This document shows positions 1-8,435 of a stretch of DNA of 64,000 bases, in pieces. Within the stretch, counting starts at the first letter, position 1; the number at the start of each line of letters is the position of its first letter. Where the stretch lies: the NCBI GenBank assembly GCA_019236735.1, contig JAFAIM010000090.1, positions 1-64,000 on the forward strand, read 5' to 3'. Under the pieces are notes generated by a model. The model had not been told where the DNA came from, made no database searches, and saw only the letters and a list, made by a program, of their open reading frames with translations. Both the position numbers and the translations under genes were made by a program. Source of the DNA: Burkholderiaceae bacterium. Its GTDB lineage: Bacteria > Pseudomonadota > Gammaproteobacteria > Burkholderiales > Burkholderiaceae_F.

Positions 1-927
1 GGCGATCGGCATCCAGGCTTGAATGATGTCGCCGATCGAAAGACCGTGCTCCTTCGTGCTCGTCGCGTTGGCGCCCGCGCCTGCGATCGGCTTGCCGCCG
101 TAGCCGAGCACCTGAGCAGGCTGCCACACCTTCAGGAGCACCAGCACGCAGATGAAGCAGACGATCGAGCCGGCCACATCCGGCAAATACGGCCCGAGGT
201 AGGTGCCGACCGGCAGTTGCCCGGCGATATAGCCGAGCGATCCGACCACCGCCAGCGGCCAAGCGCTCCACATTCCCTGTTTGCCCGAGACCAGGTACAG
301 AAGGATCCAGGGTGGCGCGAGCGCCAGGATTGCGACGATCTTGCTGATCGAACCCGAAAGTGCCAGCAGTGGGTAGCCGGTCACGGCTGCCAGCGCGATG
401 ATCGGCGCGCCCAATGCACCGTACGACACGGGTGCGTTGTTTGCGATCGCCGCCACGCGGATCGCATCCAGGTCCGGAATGCCGAGCGCGATCAGGATCG
501 GAGCGACGAAAGCCCACGGGTAGCCGAAGCCGACCAAGCCCTCGAGCAGAGCGCCGAACGCCCACGCGAACAGGATCGTCTGCACTCGCACATCCTGCGT
601 TCCCTGCGAGATCAGCCAACGCCGCAGCTTGTCGAACGTGCCCGTTACGACCAGCGTGTTGAACAGCACCACGCCCCAGAACGTGATCCAGTCGACGTTC
701 CACACTCCAGTCGCCGAGCCGTAGATGTAGGCGAGCACCCCCTGATCGAGCGGCATCTTCCAGACTGCCAACCCCAGCACGAGCGTGATCAGCGAACCGA
801 TCAGGGTCGCCAGCCACGCTGACCAGCGTAATCCCGCCAGCATGAACAGCAGCGCCGCCACCGGAATCAGCGCCACCAGCCAGGTGATGAACAGATTTCC
901 GGTCGGATCGATGATTTGTGTGAACAT
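1..927 (-). CDS. lctP: L-lactate permease, LctP family (N-terminal 309 residues; cut by window edge)
   Basis: Inner-membrane permease that imports lactate or glycolate. Reading the minus strand from an ATG at 927 gives an uninterrupted frame to base 1, starting MFTQIIDPTGNLFITWLVAL and continuing as a string of hydrophobic helices. Segments such as VDWITFWGVVLFNTLV, GALLEGLVGFGYPWAF and IANNAPVSYGALGAPI are typical of the LctP family (usual length about 550 residues). The C-terminal 240 or so residues lie outside the window. It is divergent from the phosphodiesterase gene. No regulator is visible beside it. The family assignment is strong; the exact substrate is not shown. Confidence 0.88.
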   Translation of the reverse strand, partial: MFTQIIDPTGNLFITWLVALIPVAALLFMLAGLRWSAWLATLIGSLITLVLGLAVWKMPLDQGVLAYIYGSATGVWNVDWITFWGVVLFNTLVVTGTFDKLRRWLISQGTQDVRVQTILFAWAFGALLEGLVGFGYPWAFVAPILIALGIPDLDAIRVAAIANNAPVSYGALGAPIIALAAVTGYPLLALSGSISKIVAILALAPPWILLYLVSGKQGMWSAWPLAVVGSLGYIAGQLPVGTYLGPYLPDVAGSIVCFICVLVLLKVWQPAQVLGYGGKPIAGAGANATSTKEHGLSIGDIIQAWMPIA

Positions 928-1046
928 AAAGAGCGCCCCCCATTTTTGTGTTCTGGATTTCGCACCGGGGCTGCCGCCCGGCGGCGCTACTATGGACCGC
1001 GGCGCGCGAGCCGGCAATACCGACCTAGCGACGGGAGTACCGAGCA

Positions 1047-1844
1047 ATGCTGCTATGCCAGATCAGCGATTTGCACGTAATGGCGAAGCGCGGGTTGGCG
1101 TACGGGGTGGTGGACACTGCCGGATGCCTGGAGCGTTGTGTGCAGCGCATCGTGGCGTTGGACCCGCTGCCCGACATGGTCATCGCCACCGGCGATCTGG
1201 TCGACTCGCCCGATTCCGGCTCGTACGGGACATTGCGCGAGATCCTCGCTGCGCTGCCGCTTCCCGTGTATCTAATGGCAGGCAATCACGACGAGCGCCG
1301 GCAGCTGCAAGCCGCTTTTCCCGACCACCGCTACCTGCAGCGCGACGGCGAATTCCTGCAGTACGCGATCGACGACTATCCGGTGCGCGTGCTGGCGCTC
1401 GACACCGTCGTCCCGGGCGAACCTGCAGGTGAGCTGTGTGCGCGCCGGCTCGATTGGCTCGAACGGCGTTTGCGCGAATCCGATGCGCCCACGGTGATCG
1501 CGCTGCATCACCCGCCGTTTTTTACCGGGATCGGCCACATGGATCAGATGGGGCTGGCCGATCCCCGCGCGTTGGAGCGGATCGTTCGCCGCTTCCCGCA
1601 GGTGCAGCGGCTGATCTGCGGGCATCTGCACCGGCCGATCCAGGCGCTGTTCGCCTCGACGATGGTCAACGTGTGCCCCAGCACCGCTCACCAGGTTTGG
1701 CTCGATCTGAAGCCCGACGGCAAGGCGCGTTTCGCGATGGAGCCGCCCGCCTTCCAGCTGCACCTGTGGACCGCCGACACGCTGGTGACGCACACGGTCT
1801 ATACGTCGAGCTACGACGGCCCCTATCCGTTCGACGGGGCTTAG
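1047..1844 (+). CDS. cpdA: Calcineurin-like phosphodiesterase, CpdA (3',5'-cAMP) type
   Basis: Cytosolic binuclear-metal phosphoesterase of 265 residues. All metal-binding blocks of the family are present in order: QISDLH near the N-terminus, TGDLVD, GNHD, ALHHPPF and CGHLHRP. This arrangement and length match CpdA/Icc enzymes that hydrolyse cyclic AMP; related members act on other phosphodiesters, so the substrate is inferred. The start is the ATG preceded by GGAG eight bases upstream. It is divergent from lctP and convergent with the thioesterase gene behind it. Confidence 0.82.
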   Translation: MLLCQISDLHVMAKRGLAYGVVDTAGCLERCVQRIVALDPLPDMVIATGDLVDSPDSGSYGTLREILAALPLPVYLMAGNHDERRQLQAAFPDHRYLQRDGEFLQYAIDDYPVRVLALDTVVPGEPAGELCARRLDWLERRLRESDAPTVIALHHPPFFTGIGHMDQMGLADPRALERIVRRFPQVQRLICGHLHRPIQALFASTMVNVCPSTAHQVWLDLKPDGKARFAMEPPAFQLHLWTADTLVTHTVYTSSYDGPYPFDGA

Positions 1845-1864
1845 CAGGACGGAGACGGCGTCGC

Positions 1865-2263
1865 TCAGTCCTGCAGCGCCGGCAATTCCCTCGGTCTGCG
1901 TTGCGGGTCGGTCGCCACGTACACGAGGGTCGCCTCGGTGACTTTGGCGACCTCCGCCGTAAGCCGGTTGCGCTCGGTGAAAACGCTGACGTCGATCGTG
2001 ATGGAGGTGCGTCCGGTGCGAACGATGCTGCCGTAGAACGACAGCAGATCGCCGACGAACACGGGCTGTTTGAAGACAAAACTGGTCACCGCGACGGTTG
2101 CAACTCGCCCGTTGGCGCGCCGCGCCGCCAGGATGCCGCCGGCGATATCGACTTGAGCCATGATCCAGCCACCGAACACGTCACCGTGCTGGTTGGCATC
2201 GGCCGGCATCGGCACCACGCGCAGAACCGGCTCTTCGTCGGGCAGGGCGGTGTTTCGTTTCAA
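1865..2263 (-). CDS. yciA: Acyl-CoA thioesterase, YciA type (hotdog fold)
   Basis: Hydrolyses acyl-CoA thioesters in the cytosol. The chosen TTG start at 2263 follows a GGGAGA ribosome-binding site and gives 132 residues, the usual YciA length; a longer in-frame ATG at 2347 would add a basic, low-quality N-terminus. The hotdog core is clear: MPADANQHGDVFGGWIM followed by QVDIAGGILA, with the family's active-site aspartate in the helix segment, then VTSFVFKQPVFVGDLLSFY. The C-terminal YVATDPQRRPRELP also matches YciA. It converges with the phosphodiesterase gene. Confidence 0.85.
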   Translation of the reverse strand: MKRNTALPDEEPVLRVVPMPADANQHGDVFGGWIMAQVDIAGGILAARRANGRVATVAVTSFVFKQPVFVGDLLSFYGSIVRTGRTSITIDVSVFTERNRLTAEVAKVTEATLVYVATDPQRRPRELPALQD

Positions 2264-2449
2264 GTTGCGTTCTCCCGGCTGTCGTTTTGCGCATGGCCGC
2301 CTGGGCGATAATGGCTGGCGCCGCGCTCGCGCATTGTGGTCTTGCACTGCGGACTGTCAAGTCGCGCGGGCGGATCGGGCCAGCATATCGATCGACATGA
2401 TTTCGGACAGTTTCGGAAGACAGGCAAGGCGGCGAGGAGCGGGGCGCAC

Positions 2450-4288
2450 ATGCGTGGCGTAAGACCGCAGCCGGGGCGCGAGCCACGCGTGCCGCCCGAG
2501 TCGGGGCGCAACCACTGGCGCACCATACGCATGCTGCTGCCCTACCTGTGGGCGTATCCGAGGCGCGCGGTATTCGCGGTGGTGTGCCTGGTGTGCGCGA
2601 AGCTGGCAGTGGTCGGCGTGCCGGTGCTATTGAAGCACATCGTCGACCACCTGTCGCTGCCGGCCGGCGCTTCGCCGATCGTGGTACCGATCTCGCTGAT
2701 CGTCGCGTACGGCGCGCTGCGCCTGGCGACCTCGATGTTCACCGAGCTGCGCGAGTTCTTCTTCGCCCGCGTGACCCAGTCGGCTGTCCGCTCGCTGGCG
2801 CTGAAGACGTTCCGCCACCTGCATGCGCTGTCGCTGCGCTTTCACCTGGAGCGCCGCACGGGTGCCGTCACCCGCGAGATCGACCACGGCATTCGCGGCC
2901 TGTCCTCGCTGGTCAGCTTCACGCTGTATTCGATCGCACCGACGCTGGTCGAGATCGGCCTCGTGTTCGGTTACCTGTTGACGCGCTACGAGCCATCGTT
3001 CGCGCTGATCATGGGCGCGAGCCTCGGGCTGTACATCGTTTACACGCTGGCGATCACCAACTGGCGCACCAAGTTCCGCCAGCAGGTCAACGAGCTCGAC
3101 GCCAAGGCTTCGTCGCGCGCGGTCGACTCGCTGTTGAACTTCGAGACGGTGAAGTACTTCAACAACGAAGATTTCGAGGCGCGCCGATACGACGCGACGC
3201 TGGCGCAACAGGAGCGCGTCGCGATCATGGCGCAACAGTCGCTGAATCTGCTCAACACCGGGCAGCAGCTGATCATCGCGGTCGGCCTCACACTGATGCT
3301 GTGGCGCGCCGCCGCCGGCGTGGCCGCGCACAGGATGTCGATCGGAGATCTGGTCCTGGTCAACGCCTTCATGCTGCAGATGTATGTGCCGCTGAACTTC
3401 CTGGGTGTGATCTATCGTGAGATGCGCCAGGCGCTGGCGGATGTCGAGCGGATGTTCCGGCTGCTGCAGGAGCAGCAGGAGGTCGCCGACCGCCCGGACG
3501 CCGTCGCGCTCGTGCTGCCGCCGGGCGATGTCAGCCCGGGGGTGCGCTTCGAGCACGTGAATTTCGGCTACGACCCGCGCCGCCAGATTCTGTTCGATGT
3601 GGATCTGAATATCCCGGCGGGGACGACTTGCGCAGTCGTCGGCGCAACCGGTTCAGGCAAGTCGACCCTTGGCAGGCTGTTGTTCCGCTTTTACGAGGCG
3701 CAGTCCGGTCGTGTGCTGATCGACGGCCAGGACGTACGCTGCGTCACCCAGCATTCGCTGCGCGCGGCCATCGGGATCGTTCCGCAGGATACGGTGCTGT
3801 TCAACGACACGATCGAATACAACATCGCGTACGGTCGGCCCGGCGCCAACCATGCGGAAGTCGTTGGCGCTGCGAAAATGGCGCATATCCACGAATTCAT
3901 CGAGGCGCTGCCCGACGGCTATCGAACGATGGTCGGTGAGCGGGGATTGAAGCTTTCCGGTGGGGAAAAGCAGCGTGTCGCGATCGCGCGCACGCTGCTG
4001 AAGAATCCACCGATCCTGGTGCTGGACGAGGCCACCTCGGCGCTGGATTCGCGCACAGAGCGCGTGATCCAGTCCGAACTTGCCGAAGTGGCGGCGGACC
4101 GCACGACGCTGGTGATCGCACACCGGCTCTCGACGATCGTCGGCGCCACACAGATTATCGTGATGGAGCGCGGTCGCATCGTCGAGCGCGGCACGCACGA
4201 GGAACTGTTGGCACGCCAGGGCCTGTATGCGCGCATGTGGGCGCTGCAGCAACGTGAGGACGAGCGCGACCGCGCGACCGCGGTCTGA
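2450..4288 (+). CDS. ABC exporter, fused membrane and ATPase domains, Atm1/HMT type
   Basis: Half-transporter of 612 residues, probably a homodimeric inner-membrane exporter. The first 310 residues form the six-helix exporter domain, with FETVKYFNNEDFEARRYD, a signature of Atm1-type transporters of glutathione-linked metal or sulfur compounds. The ATPase half has Walker A GATGSGKST (about residue 398), the Q-loop VPQDTVLFNDTI, signature LSGGEKQRVAIARTLL, Walker B ILVLDEATSALD and the switch histidine in VIAHRLST. The ATG at 2450 follows GAGGAG; an earlier in-frame ATG at 2336 overlaps the yciA promoter region and is less likely. It ends 20 bases before aspA. Confidence 0.88.
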   Translation: MRGVRPQPGREPRVPPESGRNHWRTIRMLLPYLWAYPRRAVFAVVCLVCAKLAVVGVPVLLKHIVDHLSLPAGASPIVVPISLIVAYGALRLATSMFTELREFFFARVTQSAVRSLALKTFRHLHALSLRFHLERRTGAVTREIDHGIRGLSSLVSFTLYSIAPTLVEIGLVFGYLLTRYEPSFALIMGASLGLYIVYTLAITNWRTKFRQQVNELDAKASSRAVDSLLNFETVKYFNNEDFEARRYDATLAQQERVAIMAQQSLNLLNTGQQLIIAVGLTLMLWRAAAGVAAHRMSIGDLVLVNAFMLQMYVPLNFLGVIYREMRQALADVERMFRLLQEQQEVADRPDAVALVLPPGDVSPGVRFEHVNFGYDPRRQILFDVDLNIPAGTTCAVVGATGSGKSTLGRLLFRFYEAQSGRVLIDGQDVRCVTQHSLRAAIGIVPQDTVLFNDTIEYNIAYGRPGANHAEVVGAAKMAHIHEFIEALPDGYRTMVGERGLKLSGGEKQRVAIARTLLKNPPILVLDEATSALDSRTERVIQSELAEVAADRTTLVIAHRLSTIVGATQIIVMERGRIVERGTHEELLARQGLYARMWALQQREDERDRATAV

Positions 4289-4308
4289 GGTATGGGAGGA
4301 ACGGGAAC

Positions 4309-5742
4309 ATGACCGACAAGACAGCAAGCGGCGAATTTCGAATCGAGCACGATTCGCTCGGCGAAATGGCTGTGCCGGCGAGAGCCTATTTCGGCATCCA
4401 CACGATGCGGGCGCTGGAGAATTTTCCGATCTCTTCGGTACCGATCGGCGTGATCACCGACTTGATCCGCGCCTTCGCGATCGTCAAGCGCGCGGCGGCG
4501 AGCGCCAACCGCGACCTGGAGCTGATGGATGCGGCCAAGGCCGGCGCCATCATCCGCGCCTGCGAGGAGATCGAGGCAGGAAAATTGCACGACCAGTTCG
4601 TGGTGGACGTGATCCAAGGCGGGGCCGGCACCTCGACCAACATGAACTTCAACGAGGTGATCGCCAACCGCGGGCTGGAGCTGCTCGGTCACTCGCGCGG
4701 CGAATACTCGTCGCTGCATCCGCTCGACGACGTGAACGCCTCGCAGAGCACCAACGATACGTATCCGACCGCGGTGCGGGTTGGACTGTGCTTTGCGATC
4801 CACCGGCTGCACGCGGCGATGGCCGATTTGCGCGCCTCGTTCGAGAAGAAGGCGTTCGAGTTTCGCGAGGTGTTGAAGATTGGGCGCACGCAGCTGCAGG
4901 ACGCGGTGCCGATGACGCTCGGCCAGGAGTTCTCGACCTACGCGGTGATGATCGGTGAGGACGAGGAGCGCCTGCGCGAGGCGATGGCGCTGATCACCGA
5001 AATCAACCTGGGCGCGACCGCGATCGGCACGGGAATCAACACCGATCCGGACTACGCGCCGCTGGCGTGCCGCTACCTGGCGCAGTTCTCCGGCGTGCCG
5101 GTGAAGCCCGCTGCCAACATGATCGAGGCGACGCAGGACACCGGCGCCTTCGTCCAGCTGTCGGGCGTGCTCAAACGCATCGCGTGCAAGGTCTCCAAGA
5201 CTTGCAACGACCTGCGGCTGCTGTCCTCCGGCCCGCAGGCGGGCCTGTGCGAGATCATGCTGCCGGCGCGTGCGGCGGGCTCGTCGATCATGCCCGGCAA
5301 AGTCAACCCGATCATCCCGGAAGTGGTGAATCAGGTGGCATTCGAGGTCATCGGCAATGATGCGACGGTGACGATCGCATCGGAGGCGGGGCAGCTGCAG
5401 CTGAACGCTTTCGAGCCGATCATGGCGTATGCGCTGTACAAGTCGATCACACACCTGCAGGCGGCGTGCGGCACGCTCGCACACAACTGCGTCGATGGCA
5501 TCAGCGCCAACGTCGAGCTGCTGGAAAAGCGCGTCAACATGTCGGCAGGGCTGGCCACCGCGCTCAATCCGTACATCGGCTATGAAGCTGCATCCGAGGT
5601 CGCCAAGGATGCGGTCAAGTACGGCCGCTCGGTGTCGGAGCTGGTGCTCGAGCGGGGCCTGCTTTCCGCTGCGCAGCTGCGCGAGATCCTGCAGCCCGAC
5701 ATCCTGACGCGGCCGACGCGGATCCGGAAGAAAAAGGGCTGA
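4309..5742 (+). CDS. aspA: Aspartate ammonia-lyase (aspartase)
   Basis: Reversibly deaminates L-aspartate to fumarate and ammonia; cytosolic homotetramer. The 477-residue length is typical. The superfamily signature loop GSSIMPGKVNP (about residue 324) carries the catalytic serine, and the other conserved blocks are GGAGTSTNMNFNEVIANRG, DDVNASQSTNDTYPTAVR and GRTQLQDAVPMTLGQEF. The N-terminal RIEHDSLGEMAVP and EDxLG-like start favour aspartase over fumarase C, though the two are related. The ATG has a strong GGGAGG site upstream. It follows the ABC exporter closely and may be co-transcribed with it. Confidence 0.92.
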   Translation: MTDKTASGEFRIEHDSLGEMAVPARAYFGIHTMRALENFPISSVPIGVITDLIRAFAIVKRAAASANRDLELMDAAKAGAIIRACEEIEAGKLHDQFVVDVIQGGAGTSTNMNFNEVIANRGLELLGHSRGEYSSLHPLDDVNASQSTNDTYPTAVRVGLCFAIHRLHAAMADLRASFEKKAFEFREVLKIGRTQLQDAVPMTLGQEFSTYAVMIGEDEERLREAMALITEINLGATAIGTGINTDPDYAPLACRYLAQFSGVPVKPAANMIEATQDTGAFVQLSGVLKRIACKVSKTCNDLRLLSSGPQAGLCEIMLPARAAGSSIMPGKVNPIIPEVVNQVAFEVIGNDATVTIASEAGQLQLNAFEPIMAYALYKSITHLQAACGTLAHNCVDGISANVELLEKRVNMSAGLATALNPYIGYEAASEVAKDAVKYGRSVSELVLERGLLSAAQLREILQPDILTRPTRIRKKKG

Positions 5743-5758
5743 AAGCGGCAGCGGTTGC

Positions 5759-6280
5759 GTGAACACCCTCACCGCGGACGGCCTGATACTCGAACCGCAG
5801 ACGGCAGCCCACGCCGATGAGATGTTTCTCATCTTGAGCGACCCTGCGCTCTACGAGTTCGAAAACGAGCCGCCCGCATCGGCTGCGTGGCTGCGCGAGC
5901 GGTTTTCCAAGCTCGAATCGAGGCGATCGGCGGATGGAGAGGAAGCCTGGCTGAATTGGGTGATTCGTCGATCCGGCCGCGAATTGATCGGATACGTACA
6001 GGCGACCGTACGGAAGGATCGCAGCGCCGTGATCGCGTACGTGCTCGGCAGTCGCCATTGGGGGCAGGGCTATGCCCATCGAGCAGTTCGCGCGATGATG
6101 AACGAGCTCGCAGATCAGTACGGCGTTCGGGACTTCCTGGCGATATTCAAGCGGGCGAACATGCGGTCGCGCCGCCTGCTGGAGCGCTTGGGGTTCGTCG
6201 AGGTGGGAGTCGACCGGGGATTGCAAGTTCACATCCAGCCGGACGAAGTACTGATGCGATTCTGTATCAGCGCGGCCTGA
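5759..6280 (+). CDS. GNAT N-acetyltransferase, RimJ/RimL-like
   Basis: Predicted acetyl-CoA-dependent acetyltransferase of 173 residues with a GTG start 16 bases after aspA. The N-terminal LILEPQTAAHADEMFLILSDPALYEF pattern is that of the RimJ/RimL branch. The acetyl-CoA-binding motif lies at IAYVLGSRHWGQGYAHRAVRAMM, followed by the NMRSRRLLERLGF block common to this branch. The acceptor (a protein N-terminus, antibiotic or small amine) cannot be told from sequence. It converges with the dehydrogenase gene, only nine bases separating the stops. Confidence 0.78.
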   Translation: MNTLTADGLILEPQTAAHADEMFLILSDPALYEFENEPPASAAWLRERFSKLESRRSADGEEAWLNWVIRRSGRELIGYVQATVRKDRSAVIAYVLGSRHWGQGYAHRAVRAMMNELADQYGVRDFLAIFKRANMRSRRLLERLGFVEVGVDRGLQVHIQPDEVLMRFCISAA

Positions 6281-6289
6281 ACGAGTTCA

Positions 6290-7159
6290 TTAGGCGCCCG
6301 CCAGAATCGACACGAGCTCCGGCACCAGACGATCCGGGTCTTTGGCGGCGGCCTTGGCGAAGGTGTTCAGAACTGCCTGCCCGATATCACGCATGGCACC
6401 GGTCTGTTCCGCCATGCTGTTGTAATAGGACAGATCCTTTTGAGCATTGATCATCGCGAATCTGAGGCCCGAGGGATCCTGCGCGAGGAGGTACGGCCGG
6501 ATTCGCTCCAGCGCGATGCCACTGCCGCCGCCCTTTGCGAGGATCTCGACGAACACCTGCGGCGCGATTCCGACGCGCACCGCGCATGCGGCTGCCTCCG
6601 CAAGCAGCGCCACGCTGCCCAGCGATACGTAGTTGTGCAGCAGCTTCATCCGGTGTCCCGCGCCGATTGGGCCCACATGGGTGATGTTTTCGGCAAACGT
6701 CGACAAGAGCGGGCGCATGTCATTCAAGAGCTGCGGGTCTCCCCCGACCAGCAGGTTCAGGCGTCCCTCCGCCGCTTCCTTGGGGGTGCGGGTCATCGGC
6801 GCGTCGAGAAATCGTCCTCCCGCTTCTTGAACGGCGCGCGCCACATGTTCTGTCGATGACGGCAGCGCAGTCGAGCAGTCGATCACGAGCGCGCCGGGCC
6901 GCAACCCTTTCAGCAGGCCATCTTCACCCAGGACAACCGCTTCGACCTGCGGACTGCCGGTCACGCATAGGATGACCACTTCGGAGTCGGCCGCCAGTTG
7001 CGCGGCACTTCGGCGAAGAAGCGCTCCTGCTTTCTTCAGATCGTCCAAGGGCTGATTGCCCGGATGCTCGAGCATCGTCAGCGGGTATCCGTGCCGCATC
7101 AGGTTGCTTGCGATCCCATGGCCCATCAGGCCGATCCCGATCATTCCGATCTTCTGCAT
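6290..7159 (-). CDS. NAD(P)-dependent beta-hydroxyacid dehydrogenase (GarR/MmsB-like)
   Basis: Oxidoreductase of the 3-hydroxyisobutyrate / tartronate-semialdehyde reductase family, 289 residues. The N-terminal Rossmann motif is IGMIGIGLMGHGIASNLMRHG; the substrate-binding block LVIDCSTALPSSTEHVARAV, FLDAPMTRTPKEAAEG and the catalytic-lysine helix GAGHRMKLLHNYVSLGSVAL follow in the normal order. The start ATG has GGAGG seven bases upstream. Substrate is unknown; neighbours do not form an obvious glyoxylate or valine pathway. Confidence 0.85.
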   Translation of the reverse strand: MQKIGMIGIGLMGHGIASNLMRHGYPLTMLEHPGNQPLDDLKKAGALLRRSAAQLAADSEVVILCVTGSPQVEAVVLGEDGLLKGLRPGALVIDCSTALPSSTEHVARAVQEAGGRFLDAPMTRTPKEAAEGRLNLLVGGDPQLLNDMRPLLSTFAENITHVGPIGAGHRMKLLHNYVSLGSVALLAEAAACAVRVGIAPQVFVEILAKGGGSGIALERIRPYLLAQDPSGLRFAMINAQKDLSYYNSMAEQTGAMRDIGQAVLNTFAKAAAKDPDRLVPELVSILAGA

Positions 7160-7217
7160 TTCGCCTCCGGGGGCCAGCGTCGTCTGCTGGTACTTTCGGT
7201 TCGATCAAGGGCTGCAG

Positions 7218-7880
7218 TTAGAGGCCGTACGACAGCCCCAGCTGGATCTCGCCCTGGGCAACCGCGTCCGCCTTGATTTGGATCAGGCAGCCGCCCGAGC
7301 AGAACAGCCCTCCGCTGCTATGGACGATCGTCGCATAGCCGCGCGCTTCCATGCGCAGAGCGAAGTGCTGTGCCAAAGGCCACTCATAGCCGATTCCAAG
7401 GTTCAGCGATGGGTGCACTTCGCTGCTGTAACCAGCCGTTTTGGGCTGGAACAACGTGGCGCCGATTCCTCCGACCACGTAGGCGCCCCGACCGACCGGA
7501 CCGTCGACGAAGGCGGTTCCCCCGAAGTGCAGGTACATCACCCTCAGAGGCAGCGGCGCGGGGGTCGAGCTCGGCGCTGGCTGCGTCAAAGCGCCCTGGT
7601 CGAGCTTCAGGCGCGTACTCTGGTACGAAAAGTAGAACTGCAACTGGCGGCTGGGATCGAGCAGCCGCTCGTAGCTGACCGCCCAGGCGCCTGATCCTGC
7701 CAGGTGCACGCTCTGATCGTTTGCGACGTCGGCGAAGTTGCCGCCTTCGCGCCAGGAGCCGTAGACCGTCATCGCGTTGTCCGCGGGTGCGTCCATCGTT
7801 TGCGCCGTGGCCGGGATTGCGCCGAATACCGCGGCGAGCCAAGCGCAGACTCGCACCCGCAAAGTCAAGCTCCACCTCAT
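7218..7880 (-). CDS. Outer-membrane beta-barrel protein, unknown function
   Basis: Predicted secreted or outer-membrane protein of 220 residues. The chosen ATG at 7880 overlaps the soxR stop (ATGA) with GGGGGA just upstream, and gives a good signal peptide (MRWSLTLRVRVCAWLAAVFGA, cleavage near ATAQ). The mature part alternates hydrophobic and polar residues with many aromatic and glycine residues, such as QLQFYFSYQST, GAYVVGGIGATLF and LNLGIGYEWPL, and ends in GEIQLGLSYGL, like small acyl-transferring or OmpW-size barrels. One cysteine pair occurs in FCSGGCL. Its coupling to soxR suggests joint expression. I do not recognise the family. Confidence 0.68.
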   Translation of the reverse strand: MRWSLTLRVRVCAWLAAVFGAIPATAQTMDAPADNAMTVYGSWREGGNFADVANDQSVHLAGSGAWAVSYERLLDPSRQLQFYFSYQSTRLKLDQGALTQPAPSSTPAPLPLRVMYLHFGGTAFVDGPVGRGAYVVGGIGATLFQPKTAGYSSEVHPSLNLGIGYEWPLAQHFALRMEARGYATIVHSSGGLFCSGGCLIQIKADAVAQGEIQLGLSYGL

Positions 7881-8353
7881 CGGGTTCCCCCAGCGCCGCC
7901 GACCCATAAGCGGATCGCCCCTGGCCCCTTCAACGCCAGCTTGTCGCCGGGATTGCGCAGACGGCAGCGGTCAATGGAAAGGCATCCGCAGCCGATGCAA
8001 TCGTCGAGTGTGTCGCGCAGTCTTTTCAGTTGCTCGATGCGCTGATTCAGGTCCGCACGCCACAGCGACGATAGTCGCTTCCAGTCGGAGCGGGTCGGTG
8101 CCGTCGGCAGGCTCGCCAGGGCCGATCGGATGTCGGCCAGCGTGATGCCGACCCGCTGCGCCACGCGGATAAACGCGACCCGCCGCAACACTTCGCGGCA
8201 ATAGCGTCGCTGGTTGCCCTGCGTGCGCGTGCTGCCGATCAGCCCCTTGGCCTCGTAAAAATGCAGCGTCGAGACCGGAACGCCGCTGCGGCGAGCGACC
8301 TCGCCCACGGAGAGCGTAGGGGCGATCGCGGTCGATCGGCGTGCGGCGTTCAC
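7877..8353 (-). CDS. soxR: Redox-sensing MerR-family activator SoxR
   Basis: Transcription factor of 158 residues activated by oxidation of a [2Fe-2S] cluster, typically by redox-cycling compounds. The N-terminal MerR helix-turn-helix is at LSVGEVARRSGVPVSTLHFYEAKGL. The cluster ligands C-X2-C-X-C-X5-C are visible in CIGCGCLSIDRC, at residues 119, 122, 124 and 130, the same positions as in E. coli SoxR. It starts with GTG. A SoxR box lies 14 bases upstream, between soxR and the divergent Rieske gene. Its stop codon overlaps the start of the outer-membrane protein gene. Confidence 0.95.
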   Translation of the reverse strand: MNAARRSTAIAPTLSVGEVARRSGVPVSTLHFYEAKGLIGSTRTQGNQRRYCREVLRRVAFIRVAQRVGITLADIRSALASLPTAPTRSDWKRLSSLWRADLNQRIEQLKRLRDTLDDCIGCGCLSIDRCRLRNPGDKLALKGPGAIRLWVGGAGGTR

Positions 8354-8363
8354 GTTTCTACCC

Positions 8364-8394
8364 TTGACCTAAACTATACTTGAGGTTTTAAAGT
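8364..8394 (+). promoter_or_regulatory. SoxR box within a 19-bp-spacer promoter for the Rieske gene
   Basis: The near-palindrome ACCTAAACTATACTTGAGGT at 8367-8386 closely matches the known SoxR operator (ACCTCAAG-TTAA-CTTGAGGT type). It lies between a -35 TTGACC (8364-8369) and a -10-like TAAAGT (8389-8394) with a 19-bp spacer, the over-long spacing that MerR-family activators correct. The orientation drives the downstream Rieske gene (ATG at 8436); the site may also repress soxR, whose start is 14 bases away on the other strand. Confidence 0.85.
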
Positions 8395-8435
8395 CCGGTC
8401 GGAGCGGATGTTCCGCTTGCGCCTGGGAGCTCAGC

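Noticed and set aside
19-822. Plus-strand open frame of 267 residues at the left edge
   Set aside because: Composition is Arg/Asp/Gln-rich with no domain; it is the antisense shadow of the lactate permease on the minus strand.
3919-5832. Minus-strand 637-residue open frame opposite the ABC exporter and aspartase
   Set aside because: No recognisable domain, and both genes on the other strand are well-conserved enzymes; high GC creates long antisense frames.
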